Positions 1-12,700 of a stretch of DNA of 64,000 nucleotides are shown one piece after another (within the stretch, counting starts at the first letter, position 1; each line of letters begins with the position of its first letter). The stretch is from Nageia nagi (Eukaryota > Pinophyta). The notes beneath the pieces were generated by a model, which saw only the letters and a list, made by a program, of their open reading frames with translations, ran no database searches and was not told the origin of the DNA. The stretch covers positions 190,898,001 through 190,962,000 of the forward strand of contig JBITNC010000001.1 in NCBI GenBank assembly GCA_050084985.1, given 5' to 3'. The position numbers were made by a program, and so were the translations under genes.

Positions 1-577
1 AGCTTTTTTGAATATTGTACATGAGGAGGAAGAGAACCTTTTGTTGATATTGTAGCATATTGCCCACTTTTTGGAATGTAGGAGGCTTTTCCCATAAATT
101 GGCTTGTAGCGGAACATCTTCGTTGTAAACTAGTATGATGTGTTGCTCCACCATTTTGCTAAGGAAAACCATTTGACCATTGTACTTGTTTATTGGATGC
201 AAAACATTTGAAGTATGTTTCAAAACATTTGTTGACAATTTTTGTTTAGCCATCCAATTGTGAATGGTAAGCAAACCCATAGTTGAAAAACTTAGACTTG
301 GAGAGTGCTCGACTTGGCAAATTTTAGAGAGTACTTATAAACTCGACAACCTCAAACATTTTATGAAAAAACATACTAAAATCTATTTAAATATGAAATT
401 AGAGAGTTGCAAAGTCAATTTTCTATTAGATTTAAGTGAAATAAGTACGTTCATCGTTTGTGATCATCAATGACTATAAAAAACACAATAATGTAAAAAG
501 TTAAGTACTTCTAAAATACTTTCTTCTCTCACTTCGACCTCATTTATGTCCTCACAATGGGTGGTGGATCCTCATCC
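1..577. other. Left edge, no gene recognised
   Basis: AT-rich DNA with no coding similarity I can recognise on either strand. It lies just downstream of the C-terminal end of the minus-strand hAT transposase remnant, so part of it may be that element's 3' non-coding region. I could not find a convincing terminal inverted repeat. Confidence 0.4.
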
Positions 578-2940
578 TCAAAAAGGATTCATAATAATTG
601 CAGTTGTTGCAGTTGATGGATCTTTTGCTACTTCCGTTTCAAATTGCTTGATTTCCTTGTCAGTGAACATGTGTTCCACATCTTCAACAACCCAATTTGC
701 TAATGTATCCACACCATCAAGGTCAATGACATCACGTGACTTTGTGCCCTCCACGTGTTTGAGGTGAAAGCAAAGATTATTTTAGACGAACACATGGTCA
801 TTGAGTCGCTATTGGCTCAATCCATTGCGTTTTTTAGTTTTTTAATATGAATGCTCTTAAACAATGACCAATTGCACTCACATCTAAATGTGCTACAAGG
901 CCGACTCAATATGCGCATTTTCTATCATTTGAAGATTAAATGATTAAGCACCATTATCTTCCCACCATAAATTTGCAAAAAAGAAATGACATTTTAAAAA
1001 AATCTATTAAAAAACTCAATCTAGATTCTACATTATGTATATTCTAAAAGGACCCTAATTTTTTTGAATTTTGAAGTGTTACTCGGTCGTTACTTGGTGG
1101 TAAAGTTGTCCTCAAGTTTTTGCAAAGCATTGAAGGAAAACCACTCCCCTTATCTTTCTTGTAGGCTTGCATCTCTTTGAGCATTAGGTCTCTGATGTGA
1201 TCCTCAAGGATCATCCTCTCTATGCAAGTATAGAGGTCATCCATAATTTCCTCATTGGGTTCAAGATCATTAGTGTAAAAATCTTGGGGTTCAATTACTA
1301 AATTGTTGCATGTAAAGGTTGATGGGGTGGTTGGTTCCATCTCCGATTAATGATACACCAAATGGGATCCAATTTATGCCTATCTACATGATAAAAATGT
1401 TGGATAGCCTTATTCACCCTATCCATGGCCTCATAGAGATAGCCCATTGGCATCAAATCACAATCCACAATGTGTGGAACCTTGACCAAAGGTTTTATCA
1501 GCTAAAACTCATAAAAAAAATAAATTAATCAGAAATTGAAATTTAGGAATACAAAAATACAAAGTTACAAACTAAAAATTGAAAAAATATAGAAGAACAA
1601 AATTTAAATTTTAAATTACCTTCATGAACTCATGAACACCTTACAAAAAAAGTTGTCAAACACTATCTTGATGACCTTCTCTCCATCCTCCTTATGGCCA
1701 AAAGAAGACCCCATCCATCACTAACTCATAAACATCCTCTTAAGAGGAGCTTCGACATTTGAAAGGCTCTGTAATGCAATAAAATTAGAGGCAAATCGAG
1801 TGATACTTAGATGAATAATCTTCTTGCCACTTGTGTGCTCTCTCACCAAACAAAGCATCCAAGTGTGGTTGTAGATGAATTTCGTAATTGTTTTAGTTTC
1901 TTCAACCACACTGGTAATCCATGCGAGCTTGCCAATGTCCTTTAGCATAAGGTTGATGCAATGGGCTACACAAGGGCTTCAAAATAAATCGGGGGTACTT
2001 TTCTTCATAAAGTCTCCCTACAACTACATATGCTATAGCGTTGTCCATTACTACTAAGACAACATTCTCCACACCCACTTCCATCACCACCTCTTCCAAC
2101 AATCTGAAAAACAACTTTGTATTTTTTATCTCATTAGATGCATCAACCAACTTCAAGAAGAGCATTGATCCACTTGAAGCCATCGTGAAGTCGATGAGTG
2201 CGCGATTATTCGCGTTTCCATATTTGCGGTAAACTTTTCTTTACTCGTCTAACAAACATGTGTGTTGGCAATTACATCCTCAAGAAAAGGACCACTCAAA
2301 TCCTTTGTAATAGGGGGCTTCATCTCTCTTCCAATTGCGGTGAAAATTGTTGCCATGGAATCCCAATAAGGACTATTTGCAACATTAAAATGAATGTTGT
2401 ATTAGTACCAAAACTTTGCAGTCGTTTTAGGTTGCATTAGCCTTTTCTTTCCCTTATGTTGCAGTTCAAGGGAAGGTTGTGCCTCTGAACGAGGAATAAA
2501 GAAACCCTCTACTACATTTTGCCTCTCCACCACCTGAAGATCAAATGCGTGGGCCAAGAATAGATTTTGATGTTGATATTGACTCACAAGCCGCACAATC
2601 CCCAAAGCCAAAGTTCCCAAGTTTGGCTCCAACTACAACCATGGTTCTTTTATTTTCCATCTTCTTTGCCTTAGAATAGAGTAGGGCTTGTATCTCATGA
2701 GTGACCTCAAGGTCCATAGAATCACAAAGCTCTACATCTTGACCAGATATCCTCGTAAGATGGTATTTGAACCTTTGAATACCACCCTTTAACTTTTTTG
2801 CAGCTATTAGAAATAACTTGATTCAGAAGAAGACCCTTCTTACCACGCTTCCAAGAAGAATCCCTCCCTAGTAATGGAGATGAATGGCCCTCATTTGCAA
2901 AATCCAATTGCAAACAAAAGAACCCATTTGAGTTATAAGC
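578..2940 (-). pseudogene. hAT-superfamily transposase remnant (BED zinc finger, DUF659, hAT dimerisation)
   Basis: Decayed DNA transposase read right to left. Near 2700-2800 the reverse strand gives GGIQRFKYHL, the hallmark of the plant BED zinc finger. Near 1950-2170 it gives a DUF659-like block containing MLFLKLVDAS and VVMDNAIAYVV. Near 1721-1948 the block continues in another frame. Near 1298-1489 it gives VDCDLMPMGYLYEAMDR and NRRWNQPPHQPLHA, matching the conserved 'MGYLYEAMDR...RRWxxQLHRPLHAA' core. Near 1044-1340 there is MILEDHIRDLMLKEMQAY. At about 780-900 CNWSLFKSIHIKK and RLNDHVFV occur in two frames; this is the C-terminal hAT dimerisation segment. The tail ends at a stop at 578-580 after DLDGVDTLANWVVED. 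Several frameshifts and stops make it inactive. In life such a protein binds element ends and performs cut-and-paste transposition. Ends of the element were not identified. Confidence 0.85.
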
Positions 2941-3539
2941 ATACCAAAAAAAAAGACAACAAAATCATTATTAGTTTGTTTGAATAAAAGAAAAAAACTT
3001 AATTTTTAGTGAATATACAAGGTACAAATAAAATATAAACTAGAAGTGGAACATGTTAATCAACATAAAACAATAAAATGGAAAAACCAAGTTGTAGAGA
3101 AGAAAACCCTAACCCTAATTTTTTAGTAAATCTATGGAATATTAAAAAAAAATACCCATTTGAAATATGGACAATGCTTTAAATGAACAAAGAAAAAAAC
3201 AAGAATTTGCTTTAGAAAAGATAAAACAAATACCCTACCACTTAAATTTCATGATGAAAATAAAAACCCCTTGGTTAAATCCCTAAATCATTTGGAATCC
3301 ACGGTTGAAAATTTGAAATCTGTGGTGAAAAGCTTTGGATTGATGAAGAAACTTCAAATCTTCAAAACACAAACCTATAGAGTAAAATGGATTGCAACAA
3401 GGATGAAATGACCAAATGACCTCTTATTTCGTCCTTAACCCCCCTTACTGTCCAAATCTGCATTTTTTTCTGCAACTTTTTAAGTAGTTGTTTTGTAGAC
3501 GATATTGCATGTACACATCCATGCTCATGCATTTTGGAT
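2941..3539. other. AT-rich gap between hAT and gypsy remnants
   Basis: No coding similarity was seen. It includes two adjacent CCCTAA units near 3103-3117, too few to be a telomeric repeat. The region may hold the 5' end of the hAT element. Confidence 0.35.
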
Positions 3540-4165
3540 ATCCCATTTGCCTCAACATCCTCTTTTCATTTTTTTGTATTGGATCTCAAAGTCATAGACA
3601 AGCATTTTGGTGTCCCATTTATGTTGCTCCATACAAGAGAGGTATTACTTGAAGAAGTACTTTAGACTATTATGGTCCATTTTGATTGTGAAATGTCTTC
3701 CCATCAATATCTCCATTTGTTAATCGCATGTATGATGGGTGTCATTTCCTTCTCATATGTAGATTTTCCCAAGTTCCTTCTTGGTAGATGTTTGCTTTCA
3801 ATCGCCAAGGGTGCCCATCTTGCATCAATAAAACACTAATTCCATTTCTTGATGCATCACAAAGGTTGAAGTTGGGAGTCAATAGAACTAGCATGGAGCG
3901 CATAGCTTGTTAAATGCTAATGTATCTTCTTTTATAAGTGCCATTCAGGGCACTACACTTATAGTATACTTGTTTACAAACTTTCTAAAATAGCCCAAGT
4001 TATAAAACTCCTAAAGGTATTTGACAATCTTGGGTATTGACTATTGCTTTATAGCTTGAATCTCCTTGGCATTAACTCTAATACCTTTGTGAGAAACACC
4101 ATAGCCTAAGTATTATATTTTTAATGGTAAATGCTTCCTATACTTAGTTTCTCAACGATTTAAAT
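3540..4165 (-). pseudogene. Ty3/gypsy reverse transcriptase C-terminus and RNase H remnant
   Basis: The reverse complement gives, in order, YGVSHKGIRVNAKEIQAIK and a following block like the 'PKxVKxLRxFLGLxxYYRRFI' thumb region of gypsy reverse transcriptase, then DASRNGISVLLMQDGHPW (start of RNase H), then KSTYEKEM, then MDHNSLKYFF and WDTKMLVYDFEIQYKK. The last two match the 'TDHxSLKYFLEQ...WxxKLLGYDFEIxYK' signature. Stops and at least three frame changes show it is dead. The left part of the pol gene (gag, protease, RT palm) and the integrase are not present beside it. It is a fragment lying in opposite orientation to the LTR-like segment that follows at 4841. Confidence 0.75.
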
Positions 4166-4254
4166 CATACATTGTACAATCATGGATGTAGTACCATGGT
4201 AGCAAGGAAGTATTCTGGGGTGCATTCAAGGTCAACCATATGGCACGACCTAAG

Positions 4255-4656
4255 GCATAGTATTTCAAATTGGTTATAGGGCCATCGATACTTGTTCAAG
4301 CAGCTCCGAATTATCAACTAGAACAACTAAGAGCAGCATTGCTAGAAATGACTGATAAGGTAGAGCAATTGAAAAGGGAAAGGCAGGGAGAGGATAGCCT
4401 TCAATACAGTTTCCATTCAACTTCTTCAGAATCTACACAAATTTTGGAAGCATTGTAGAATAATGTGAATAAAGCAGATCAATCTGAAGATGAGCAAGAA
4501 CAAATCAGCCCAATCCAGTCAGAGCCTCCATTTTGTCCTCAGTTTACTTCCAAAGATGATGAAGATGAAGACGCAAATGAGCATTCCAAATTAATCTTCT
4601 TGAATTTAGAAGAAGATTGCAAAGCCTTATGCCCATTTGTATCTGAAATTAAATGA
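4255..4656 (+). pseudogene. Acidic, coiled-coil-like open frame of unknown origin
   Basis: A forward frame runs through 4270-4656 with one in-frame stop at 4456-4458. The first part (LEQLRAALLEMTDKVEQLKR) looks like an amphipathic coiled coil. The second part is rich in Asp, Glu, Ser and Pro and ends in KALCPFVSEIK. I do not recognise a domain. Its place just upstream of an LTR-like segment suggests a retroelement-derived frame, but that is inference. A genuine small gene cannot be excluded. Confidence 0.3.
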
Positions 4657-4840
4657 GTGGAGATGGAAAGGTGATTAGAGCTGACGTATGGTTCCCCCAC
4701 CAAAACTGACCACCTATGACATGAAGAGGATGTGGCAGCATAGTCTTAATACAGTGTGTAGCATAAATTGTGTTTTATGCGGCTTCTTGGTTGGAACATG
4801 TGTAATCCAGCTGGTGCAAGATTCTTTGTTTCCACATATG

Positions 4841-6112
4841 TGACGTCCCATTTGGACCATTGACAAAATGTGTCATGGTCACTTTGTAATCTAGTGTTTG
4901 TTTATGATCATGTTGTACATGTGTAACTCAAGCAGGAGCTTATGGTATGTGGACCCCATTGTGAGCCTAGAAATGGGACATCTTCCCTTGAGTAGTGATG
5001 TTGTTTTATGTGTATGGGTAATCCCGGATTGTGGGAATCCCTCGAACATCCCCTTTCAGAAGATAGAGTTCGCCACAAGTCTTGGAGAGTTGATATGATT
5101 GGTTCTTTGGATAGGGCATCTCATGGGCAACATTTTGACAGGTCACACGACATGGTTTCATCAAGGGACGAAGGAGTTATGGGCTCTTGAAGTTTGCCAG
5201 TTGAAACAGTCTTGCACTTCATGGCCGCCCACGGAAATCTATAAACAACTCTATATTGACCGCTTGAAATGTGATGTCCCACTCCTTGGGATGTGAGTAT
5301 GTTGTGATGTGTATTCAATGCATGTAGCAATAGTAATGGGACCATTTTTCTAAGTTGTGATGCATGATTCCAAGGTGTTGCATATCTAGCCATTGGATCT
5401 TGTGATTACGGGTATCCCTAGGCAACATTGGAATAGAGAGGCATGCACATGATTCCTAGGTGAGATCTAGGAGAGACTATATACTGAGGATGGAGCTAGA
5501 TGATGAGGTTAGCTATTGATTATACTTCTATTACACTAAACCGGATCAGGCTTGCAAGTCTTGGCGATGCCGAGCATTCTTCCTAGGCGGTGTCTAGGGG
5601 GGTGATAGGGTTGGGAGCCTGGCACTCTACGACTTAGGTGGGTCACCTAGTCCATCCGGTGGTATACCAAGGGCAAGCTTCTACTTTCAATAGTTAGCCA
5701 GGGTTTGAGGAGGCTCCTTCGCAGGAGAGGATTCGAAGTCTGAGGGAGTTAGTCTTTCCTGTGGTGTTCGGCTTGTACAAGGGTTTGGAACCCTAGATCT
5801 AGATGTTAAGATTCTTATTGTATACCATTGTTATTCCATAATATAATCCATCTCATTGTGTCTCTCTTCATTGTGTTGTGTTCATATCTGTGAGGTATTC
5901 GTTGAGGTGCCAAGTGTTATTGTGTGCCCTAAGGGGCTGATGTTAGGGTGTAGGGGTTGTGTGGAGGCCTTGGGAGGCTCACGTCTGCATTGTGGGTTGT
6001 TAGGGTGCCCTAGGGGCCCAAAGTAGGTGTGCTAGCTTCATTTGTCGAGGGTTTGAGTTGCATCGTTGGAGTCGTTTGTACTGAAAGTGATTTTAGATTG
6101 TCACAACATAAT
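4841..6112 (+). repeat. Gypsy-type LTR remnant (copy A)
   Basis: Starts with TGTGACGTCCC, close to the TGTAACATCCC start common among plant gypsy LTRs, and ends near TCACAACA. It contains no coding frame. The stretch around 4955-5050 (ggaccccattgtgagcc, aatgggacat, attgtgggaatccc) and the stretch around 5610-5680 (ctctacgac, ccatccggtggtat) are matched by a second copy at 21668-22750 in the same orientation. Exact ends and a target duplication could not be fixed by eye. It could be a solo LTR or part of a collapsed element. Confidence 0.55.
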
Positions 6113-6585
6113 TTTGGAAACACCAATCTTGTGATTGACAAATGGAAATTTTTCCTATTGTAACAGTTTAGGAAAATGAACTAGTCTCTTGGTTGATGTT
6201 TACAAAATAAAGGTGTCCTCCAATAATCCCTATAATGAATGCGTTGGATATAATAAAACTTTGGATACAGGGAAGAGGAACTGCAAGGAGTGATAGCAGT
6301 GAACTAAACTTTTTATATTTTCTAGACGAGACAATCGCATTCAAAGTTCACAGTATTGCATAATGTATTTGTGTATATATATAGCTGTCTACACACCACA
6401 AATATATCCGGTAACAAACATTTGATGTATTATTTTCATTCCAATTCATGGTAGCAAGCAATGGTTACTGTTTTTTAATCTATGTCATAATTATCTGGGA
6501 CATTATGATTTTTCTCATCTATTTTATTCCATCCATGTCTATTCGCAGACAGGAATACATCTTACATTCTTTCTATTCTTTGCAG
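6113..6585 (+). other. Intron sequence upstream of the first visible DUF89 exon
   Basis: Non-coding. It ends in a pyrimidine-rich tract and TTTGCAG (acceptor at 6584-6585), directly before the first recognisable exon. No pantothenate kinase exon was recognised anywhere from 1 to 6585, so the intron is either longer than 6.5 kb or the gene has lost its 5' part. Confidence 0.6.
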
Positions 6586-6732
6586 GAGAAGAGATTGCTG
6601 ACCCTTATTGAGGGTGTTCTTGCTGCAAACATCTTTGATTGGGGGTCACGGGCTTGTGTTGAGCTATATCATAAAGGCACAATTATTGAAATTTACCGCA
6701 TGAGTCGCAAAAAGATGCATCGTCCTTGGCGT
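6586..6732 (+). CDS. PANK2: DUF89 gene, visible exon 1
   Basis: Follows acceptor TTTGCAG and ends before donor GTAAGT. It has 49 complete codons: EKRLLTLIEGVLAANIFDWG and onward to HRPWR. It enters in phase 0, so coding sequence must continue upstream of an unseen intron. The start ATG of the protein is not here. Confidence 0.88.
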
Positions 6733-9700
6733 GTAAGTTAATGATGAAAGAGTCTCAAAGTCTATTCAGCTCCGAACAGCATATTTATTTTGTTTCTGCA
6801 GTTTTTCATTTTATTACACATTTTATGAGACATATGACCCTAAAATGATTTACAAATCATATGTGAGCATGAACTTCTTTGGGAGCTTTTTCATAATTCA
6901 TTATTAAACCTACTTAGACACTTTATTATCTTTTCTGGCACAGGTCGATGACTTTGATAAATTTAAAGAGAGGATGTTAGGCTCTGGAAAAGAGAAGCCC
7001 AAGCCACATAAACGAGCACTTCTGTTTGTTGACAACTCAGGTGCTGACATTGTGCTTGGAATGTTGCCACTAACATGTGAACTTCTACGCCGTGGGACAG
7101 AGGTATTGTTGTAGCATTTAATTCATCTCCGATGTCTATTGGTCAATTTCAAGTTTACTCTGATATATATCAAATTGTATGGGATAACCGAACTTTCGGA
7201 AAGAAAGTAACCAATATTGTTTCTTAATGGGAATATATTCATCTCATTAACCAATACTAATTAATATATACAGTAGTGAGCTGTAGATGTACAGTGTATC
7301 TTGTAACAAAGGTAGATACTTATCATCCTTTAATATTTTAGCAACAGACATTCAGAGTCACAAATTTGATCTAGAATATTGCATATAATAACTAAGATCA
7401 AACGAGTTGTACTTTGCAGAGTACTTTGTGAATTGTGATCTGACAACTCCATGATATGTAGCCATTAGAAAGAATAATGGCTATTAAGGATATGCAATTT
7501 TTCAATGTATGAGTTGGTGTTGGTGTTGTTGCAAGAAATTAAGTACGTACGATTTGTAGTAACAACTAACAACACAGGTACAACTTAATGCAGGATATAT
7601 CATTACCTTTTGGTTTGATATCATTTCAACCTGCTTGCAGATGGATTGAAAATGCTGTTATGCCGATGTATAGTCTATATTGGAAATGAAATAGACCATG
7701 GAAGTTTCATCAGCTAGCCTGTTTCTTCAGTTCCTGGATCTCTGTTCTTTCTGATATTTTCTTGCTCTTTATCCTCGAGCTTGGCAATTAAAAGTTGGTT
7801 AGTTTGGAGAAGGATTAATGTACTAAACGTAGTTAATGAACTGCCTTATGTATTTGCAACCAAAAGGTAGAACTGACGATACCTTTTGCCAAGGCAAATG
7901 GGAGACTGATGATGCAGGTCTAGAGACACAGCACAGAAAAATGTGGAGTTGTGAAATCAAAACATAGTGCGTGTGTAAATTCATCCATTTTTTGGTGAAG
8001 CAGACTTAATGTTACATGATAATTAATAGGTAATTGTCTGAATCTGGCTGGCTCCTTCCCTTGTATCACTTAACCTTATGCCTTTAACTCCATGCTGTAA
8101 TACTTGTGATGATATTGAGGCAGAGGCTGCAGTTCTAGACTTCTACAGTATCAGCAAAAATAGATTTGGAATGTCAATAATGAAATTTGCATATTTGCAT
8201 AATGCCAATCATGATGCAATATGGAATTGTCAAAATACCAATCACTTATATAGCTGCAAAATCTAGTCCTTGAAAGTGCCTGTCATGCAGAAGTCAAGTA
8301 CCTATACATGAAATATTTTTCTACGACATTTCTGAAATACTGTCCAGTATCCGCTCCAATCTTCAGTTTTCTTCAAAAATATTCAAATCAAATTGCAAGA
8401 AGAGTGATCTAATCTGCATTTAGTTATAGATGCAAAAATACTGATGAGTGTTGTTGGTGCATTTGTACACCAGAAGCGAAAGTTTCTTGTCATCTAGCTT
8501 TCATGCCACAAGAAAGCTTTCTGTAGACCATTAAAATGTTATTGCAAATACTATAACTAGTTTATTGCTTGCTTACAACCTTTCTGAACATTCAGTTTGT
8601 TTCTTATATAACTGCATATGGACTTGGACCTTAGCTTATGTAGTAAAACAATTTATTAGAGTTCTTCATCAGGTACGAAGATTAATTTTTGAAACTATAC
8701 TGGTTATGACAACAATGGGTAAATAAGTAATGACTTTTGAAGATGTTGATGTATTTTGTGGCTATGCAAAAATATGCATACATTAATTATTCACTTCTCC
8801 ATGGCTACCAGTTCTCTAAGATATGCATTAGTTGTGTTATTCCTTAGAGACACCAGCAACTGAGGTGGTTCACCAAGTGTTCAGCAGCTGGGTCCATCAT
8901 CACTTGAGGTGTTTGTAGTCTATACTCTTGTAGCGTTGAAGTGATTCTTCATGATATTTGAAGTTTCATTATCCTCGCATCTGCCAATTTGAGGTAATCT
9001 CCATGTCTGTCAGTGGTGGATGTGATTATCCATGGTATTCCCAGCAGTTGGGATCCTCTATATCTTTCTTGTGAGAAACACAACATTGAAACCATATTGT
9101 CATTTCATATTGGAGGAAGAATGTTGCAGCTCATTCATATTTTGGGTCTCCTTTCTGTTCTTTCTCTGAGAACTTGTTTCCTGAATTGGATATTTCTGCA
9201 TGTTGTTACAGGATATTTCCAGCCTGTTTTCAGGAGATAGATGTCTGTTTCAAATTTGTTTGAAAGCCATTTTGAGTCATTTGAAGTTGTTCTCTGGTTC
9301 ATTTTGACCAAATTTCTGTCATTGTGTATTTCTGTGAAGTAAATTATAGCAGTGGCATGCATGATGTGTTAGCCATTATGTGGGTGTTTTGTGAATGAGG
9401 AATCTATGTAAATATGTCATACCATCTAATATGACATCGTATTTATCATGACGGTCAATTTATTTTAGGTCTGAAGAGATTTTACACATGCATGTCATGC
9501 CCTCTTTGACCAAAAAATAGAAGTGCTTCATAAGGCAACTATTAGGAACAGATGAAATTCAGCTTATAAAATAATTCTATACTAAAAGATATCATCAGTG
9601 GCAAATGACATTTCCAGAACAAAAGATATCATATGTGTATGTTACCTGTCTCAAAAACCTTTTTGAAAGCACAATTAATGTCATTATTTATTTGCTAACG

Positions 9701-12700
9701 GCACAGATACCATTTGCATCATAACATGCAATGGTATAAAGATAGTTGTATTTTTCAGTTATTCCAAACATATATTTGTTAGATAATTCATAATACTATT
9801 TAACTAATTGCAGGTTGTTCTTGTTGCTAATTCACTTCCAGCACTCAATGATGTGACCGCTAGTGAGCTCCCTGACATTGTGGCAGAAGCTGCAAAGGCA
9901 AGTCCTATTCTGTGCCACTGTTTTATAGTTTTAGACAATAAAACAGACGTATCAAAAGTAACCTGTTTGCTGTTTTTAATTTGTCAAAGATCATATCCAG
10001 TTGTCAGAAGAACTTTAAAATGTTGAATTCTGAACCTTGTATGAGTTTCCCTTTTTCATTATATAAGATATGTATTTACATTAGTGTCTCCATTCATTTT
10101 CATTTACAAGAAAGTAAATTTAGAAACAACTGGTATGGCCGTGGGTTTTCTCTGATGTTATTTTCATATCTAGTACAGGTCCCATATATCAAATGTGAAT
10201 TTTTGTAGTTTTTTTCAATTTCTTTCAATGGAAATGTCATCTTGTTCAAATAGCATAATATTATTACTTATATTATCTCATCTAGTGAAAGTCATTTTAG
10301 GAACAGATGAGTCTATGATATGAAACATTATTTCCTTTTTGGAGGATGTTGCAATCTTCCGTTATGCCCCAAAGCACTTAAGTATCATACTCTTTCCAAG
10401 AGCAGGTGAAATATTCCAAGAAAGAGATATGAGATATATATTGGTTGGGTAAAAGCTGTAAGGGTACATAGTAATCTTTTGACATGCAGGATGATGTAGA
10501 ATTTCTTGTCTCACTGATGGAAATCATGTTAGCTGTTGGAGAGTAAAAGATTCACTAAAAAGAAAATTGTTAGCCACCTGAAGATAAATAGAATCTGCAT
10601 CAGATTAAATTTACAAGCAAATTTTCATCCTTTGTTCAAATTAACTTGGATTGATGCAGTGTTGAAAAGAGGATCAGGGATGGGACAGTACAGGATGCCA
10701 AGACAGGTAAGTGGGACAGCAGCGTGTGAGGGGCCAGTTTTAGGGGATGTCAAAACAAAAATATAGAAAAATGTGAAAATATAGTAAATCCGATTTCCCC
10801 CATATGTTCAAGCACAAATACATAATAAGGACTGAAAATATAAAATCGGAAAATGTTATATATCATTATTAATATCCAATCTGAATCATGTGAACAAAAA
10901 ATGATGTCTCCAATTCAAAGCATGATGAAGTTACCTGGGGATGCTTAGCGGGATGGTCCCCTGGGGGCAGGTGGCATGTCCTATTGTAAGTGAGGTTTAA
11001 TGACATTTTTGAGATTCGAAATACTTCAGCTTTCCTGGTTGGTATTGATTAGTGTGAAAATCAGTCATGAAAATTGGCTTCCTGCTTACTTTATTGCAAG
11101 GATAAGTAAGATTTAAGTATTGTATTTTAATTTCTTATATTTCTTGCTCTGATACTTTTTCTTCCCATCAGAAATCTTGGCTTGTGGTATTGCTTCCTTT
11201 CATTTTAAATATTGGCAGTATATCAATTCTTGTATTCAGAGGTAATAATTTCACTCTTGGTTTCCATATAATACTGATTCAGACTCTTGATATTTACAGC
11301 ATTGTGACATTCTAAGGAAAGCTGCTGAAGCCGGAGGGCTGCTAGTTGATGCTATGGTGAATGACCAAGAAGAAAATACAAAAAATGTATCCTTTGTTCC
11401 ACCTTTAATGGTTGTTGAAAATGGCTGTGGAGGCCCATGCTTAGACTTCCGACAAGTTAGCTCAGAACTAGCTGCAATAGCAAAAGATACTGATCTGGTA
11501 TGTTATGCATTTATGGAATTCAATTATAATTTTTTTTTTTTTTTTGAATAATTAACAACTAGGCCACGCACGTCTTTATGAAGCATTTTCTCCTTTTAAA
11601 TTCTGATAATGGTCCTGTTAGAAAATGGAGACTACAACCGGCTAGAAAACAGAGAGCAGTTTCTTTCTCGTTTAACACCAAATTTCAGTTGCCAAGAAGC
11701 CATGACACTTGGTTATCAGTTATAGAAGGGTTGGGGGTTACCTAACGACCTTCTTGATCCAACTTGGGTTTAAGTTGGGTTAGTTTGTACCTATAAATAA
11801 GAGGCTTGAGTTGAGGCATGTAGTATTGTAGTTTTGACAGCAATTGTGAAGTAGATTGTGATTGTTGAGAGAGAGATTGTAGTGAGGTTTTGTTGTAACT
11901 CCAAAGTGAAGATTGTAGCAAGGTTATGCTGCTGGTTTGTTGCTTGGAGGACTTTGAAGAATGATATGCAAAAGGGTTGAAAGCTTCTCCGTGGATGTAG
12001 CCTACATTGGGTGAACCACGTTATCTCTTGTGTCTCTCTTTGTGTGATTGATGTTCATGGTTATTTGATTTCAGTAGTATGCTTTGAATGTTGTTTCTTT
12101 TGCTAAGGAGTAAGAGAATTATTGATGCTCTTGCTTATATAAACTTATTAAATCCTAACAAGTGGTATCAGAGCATGTTGTTTTGTTGGGATTTTGTTGG
12201 TGAATCTTGTGTGTAGATTGGAAACCAAGAAGAGCACTATGGCAGAAGAAGGGAGGCTGAAGGTGGAAAGATTTAATGGGCAAGGATTTCAGTTTTGGAA
12301 AATGCAAATGGAAGACTACCTCTACCAAAAGGATCTCTATATACCTCTAGAAGATAAGAGTAAGAAACCTACTACTATGAGTGATGGAGAATGGAACTTG
12401 TTGGATAGAAAGGCTTTGGGAGCTGTAAGACTTTGTTTAAGTTCTAGTGTAGCTTTCAATATTTCCAATGAAACAACCACTAAAGGTGTAATGGATAAAC
12501 TTGCTAAAATGTATGAAAAACCATCCGCCTCAAACAAAGTATACTTAATGAAGAAATTGTTTAACATGAAGATGAATGAAGGTAGTTCAGTTCAAGACCA
12601 TGTTAATGAATTTAACACAGTCACAAATCAATTAACTTCAGTAAAAATAGAATTTGAAGATGAAGTAAGAGCTTTGTTAATTCTATGTTCACTTCCGGAT

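Noticed and set aside
3100-3118. Telomere-like CCCTAACCCTAA
   Set aside because: Only two units in AT-rich DNA; common by chance in plants and not an interstitial telomere array.
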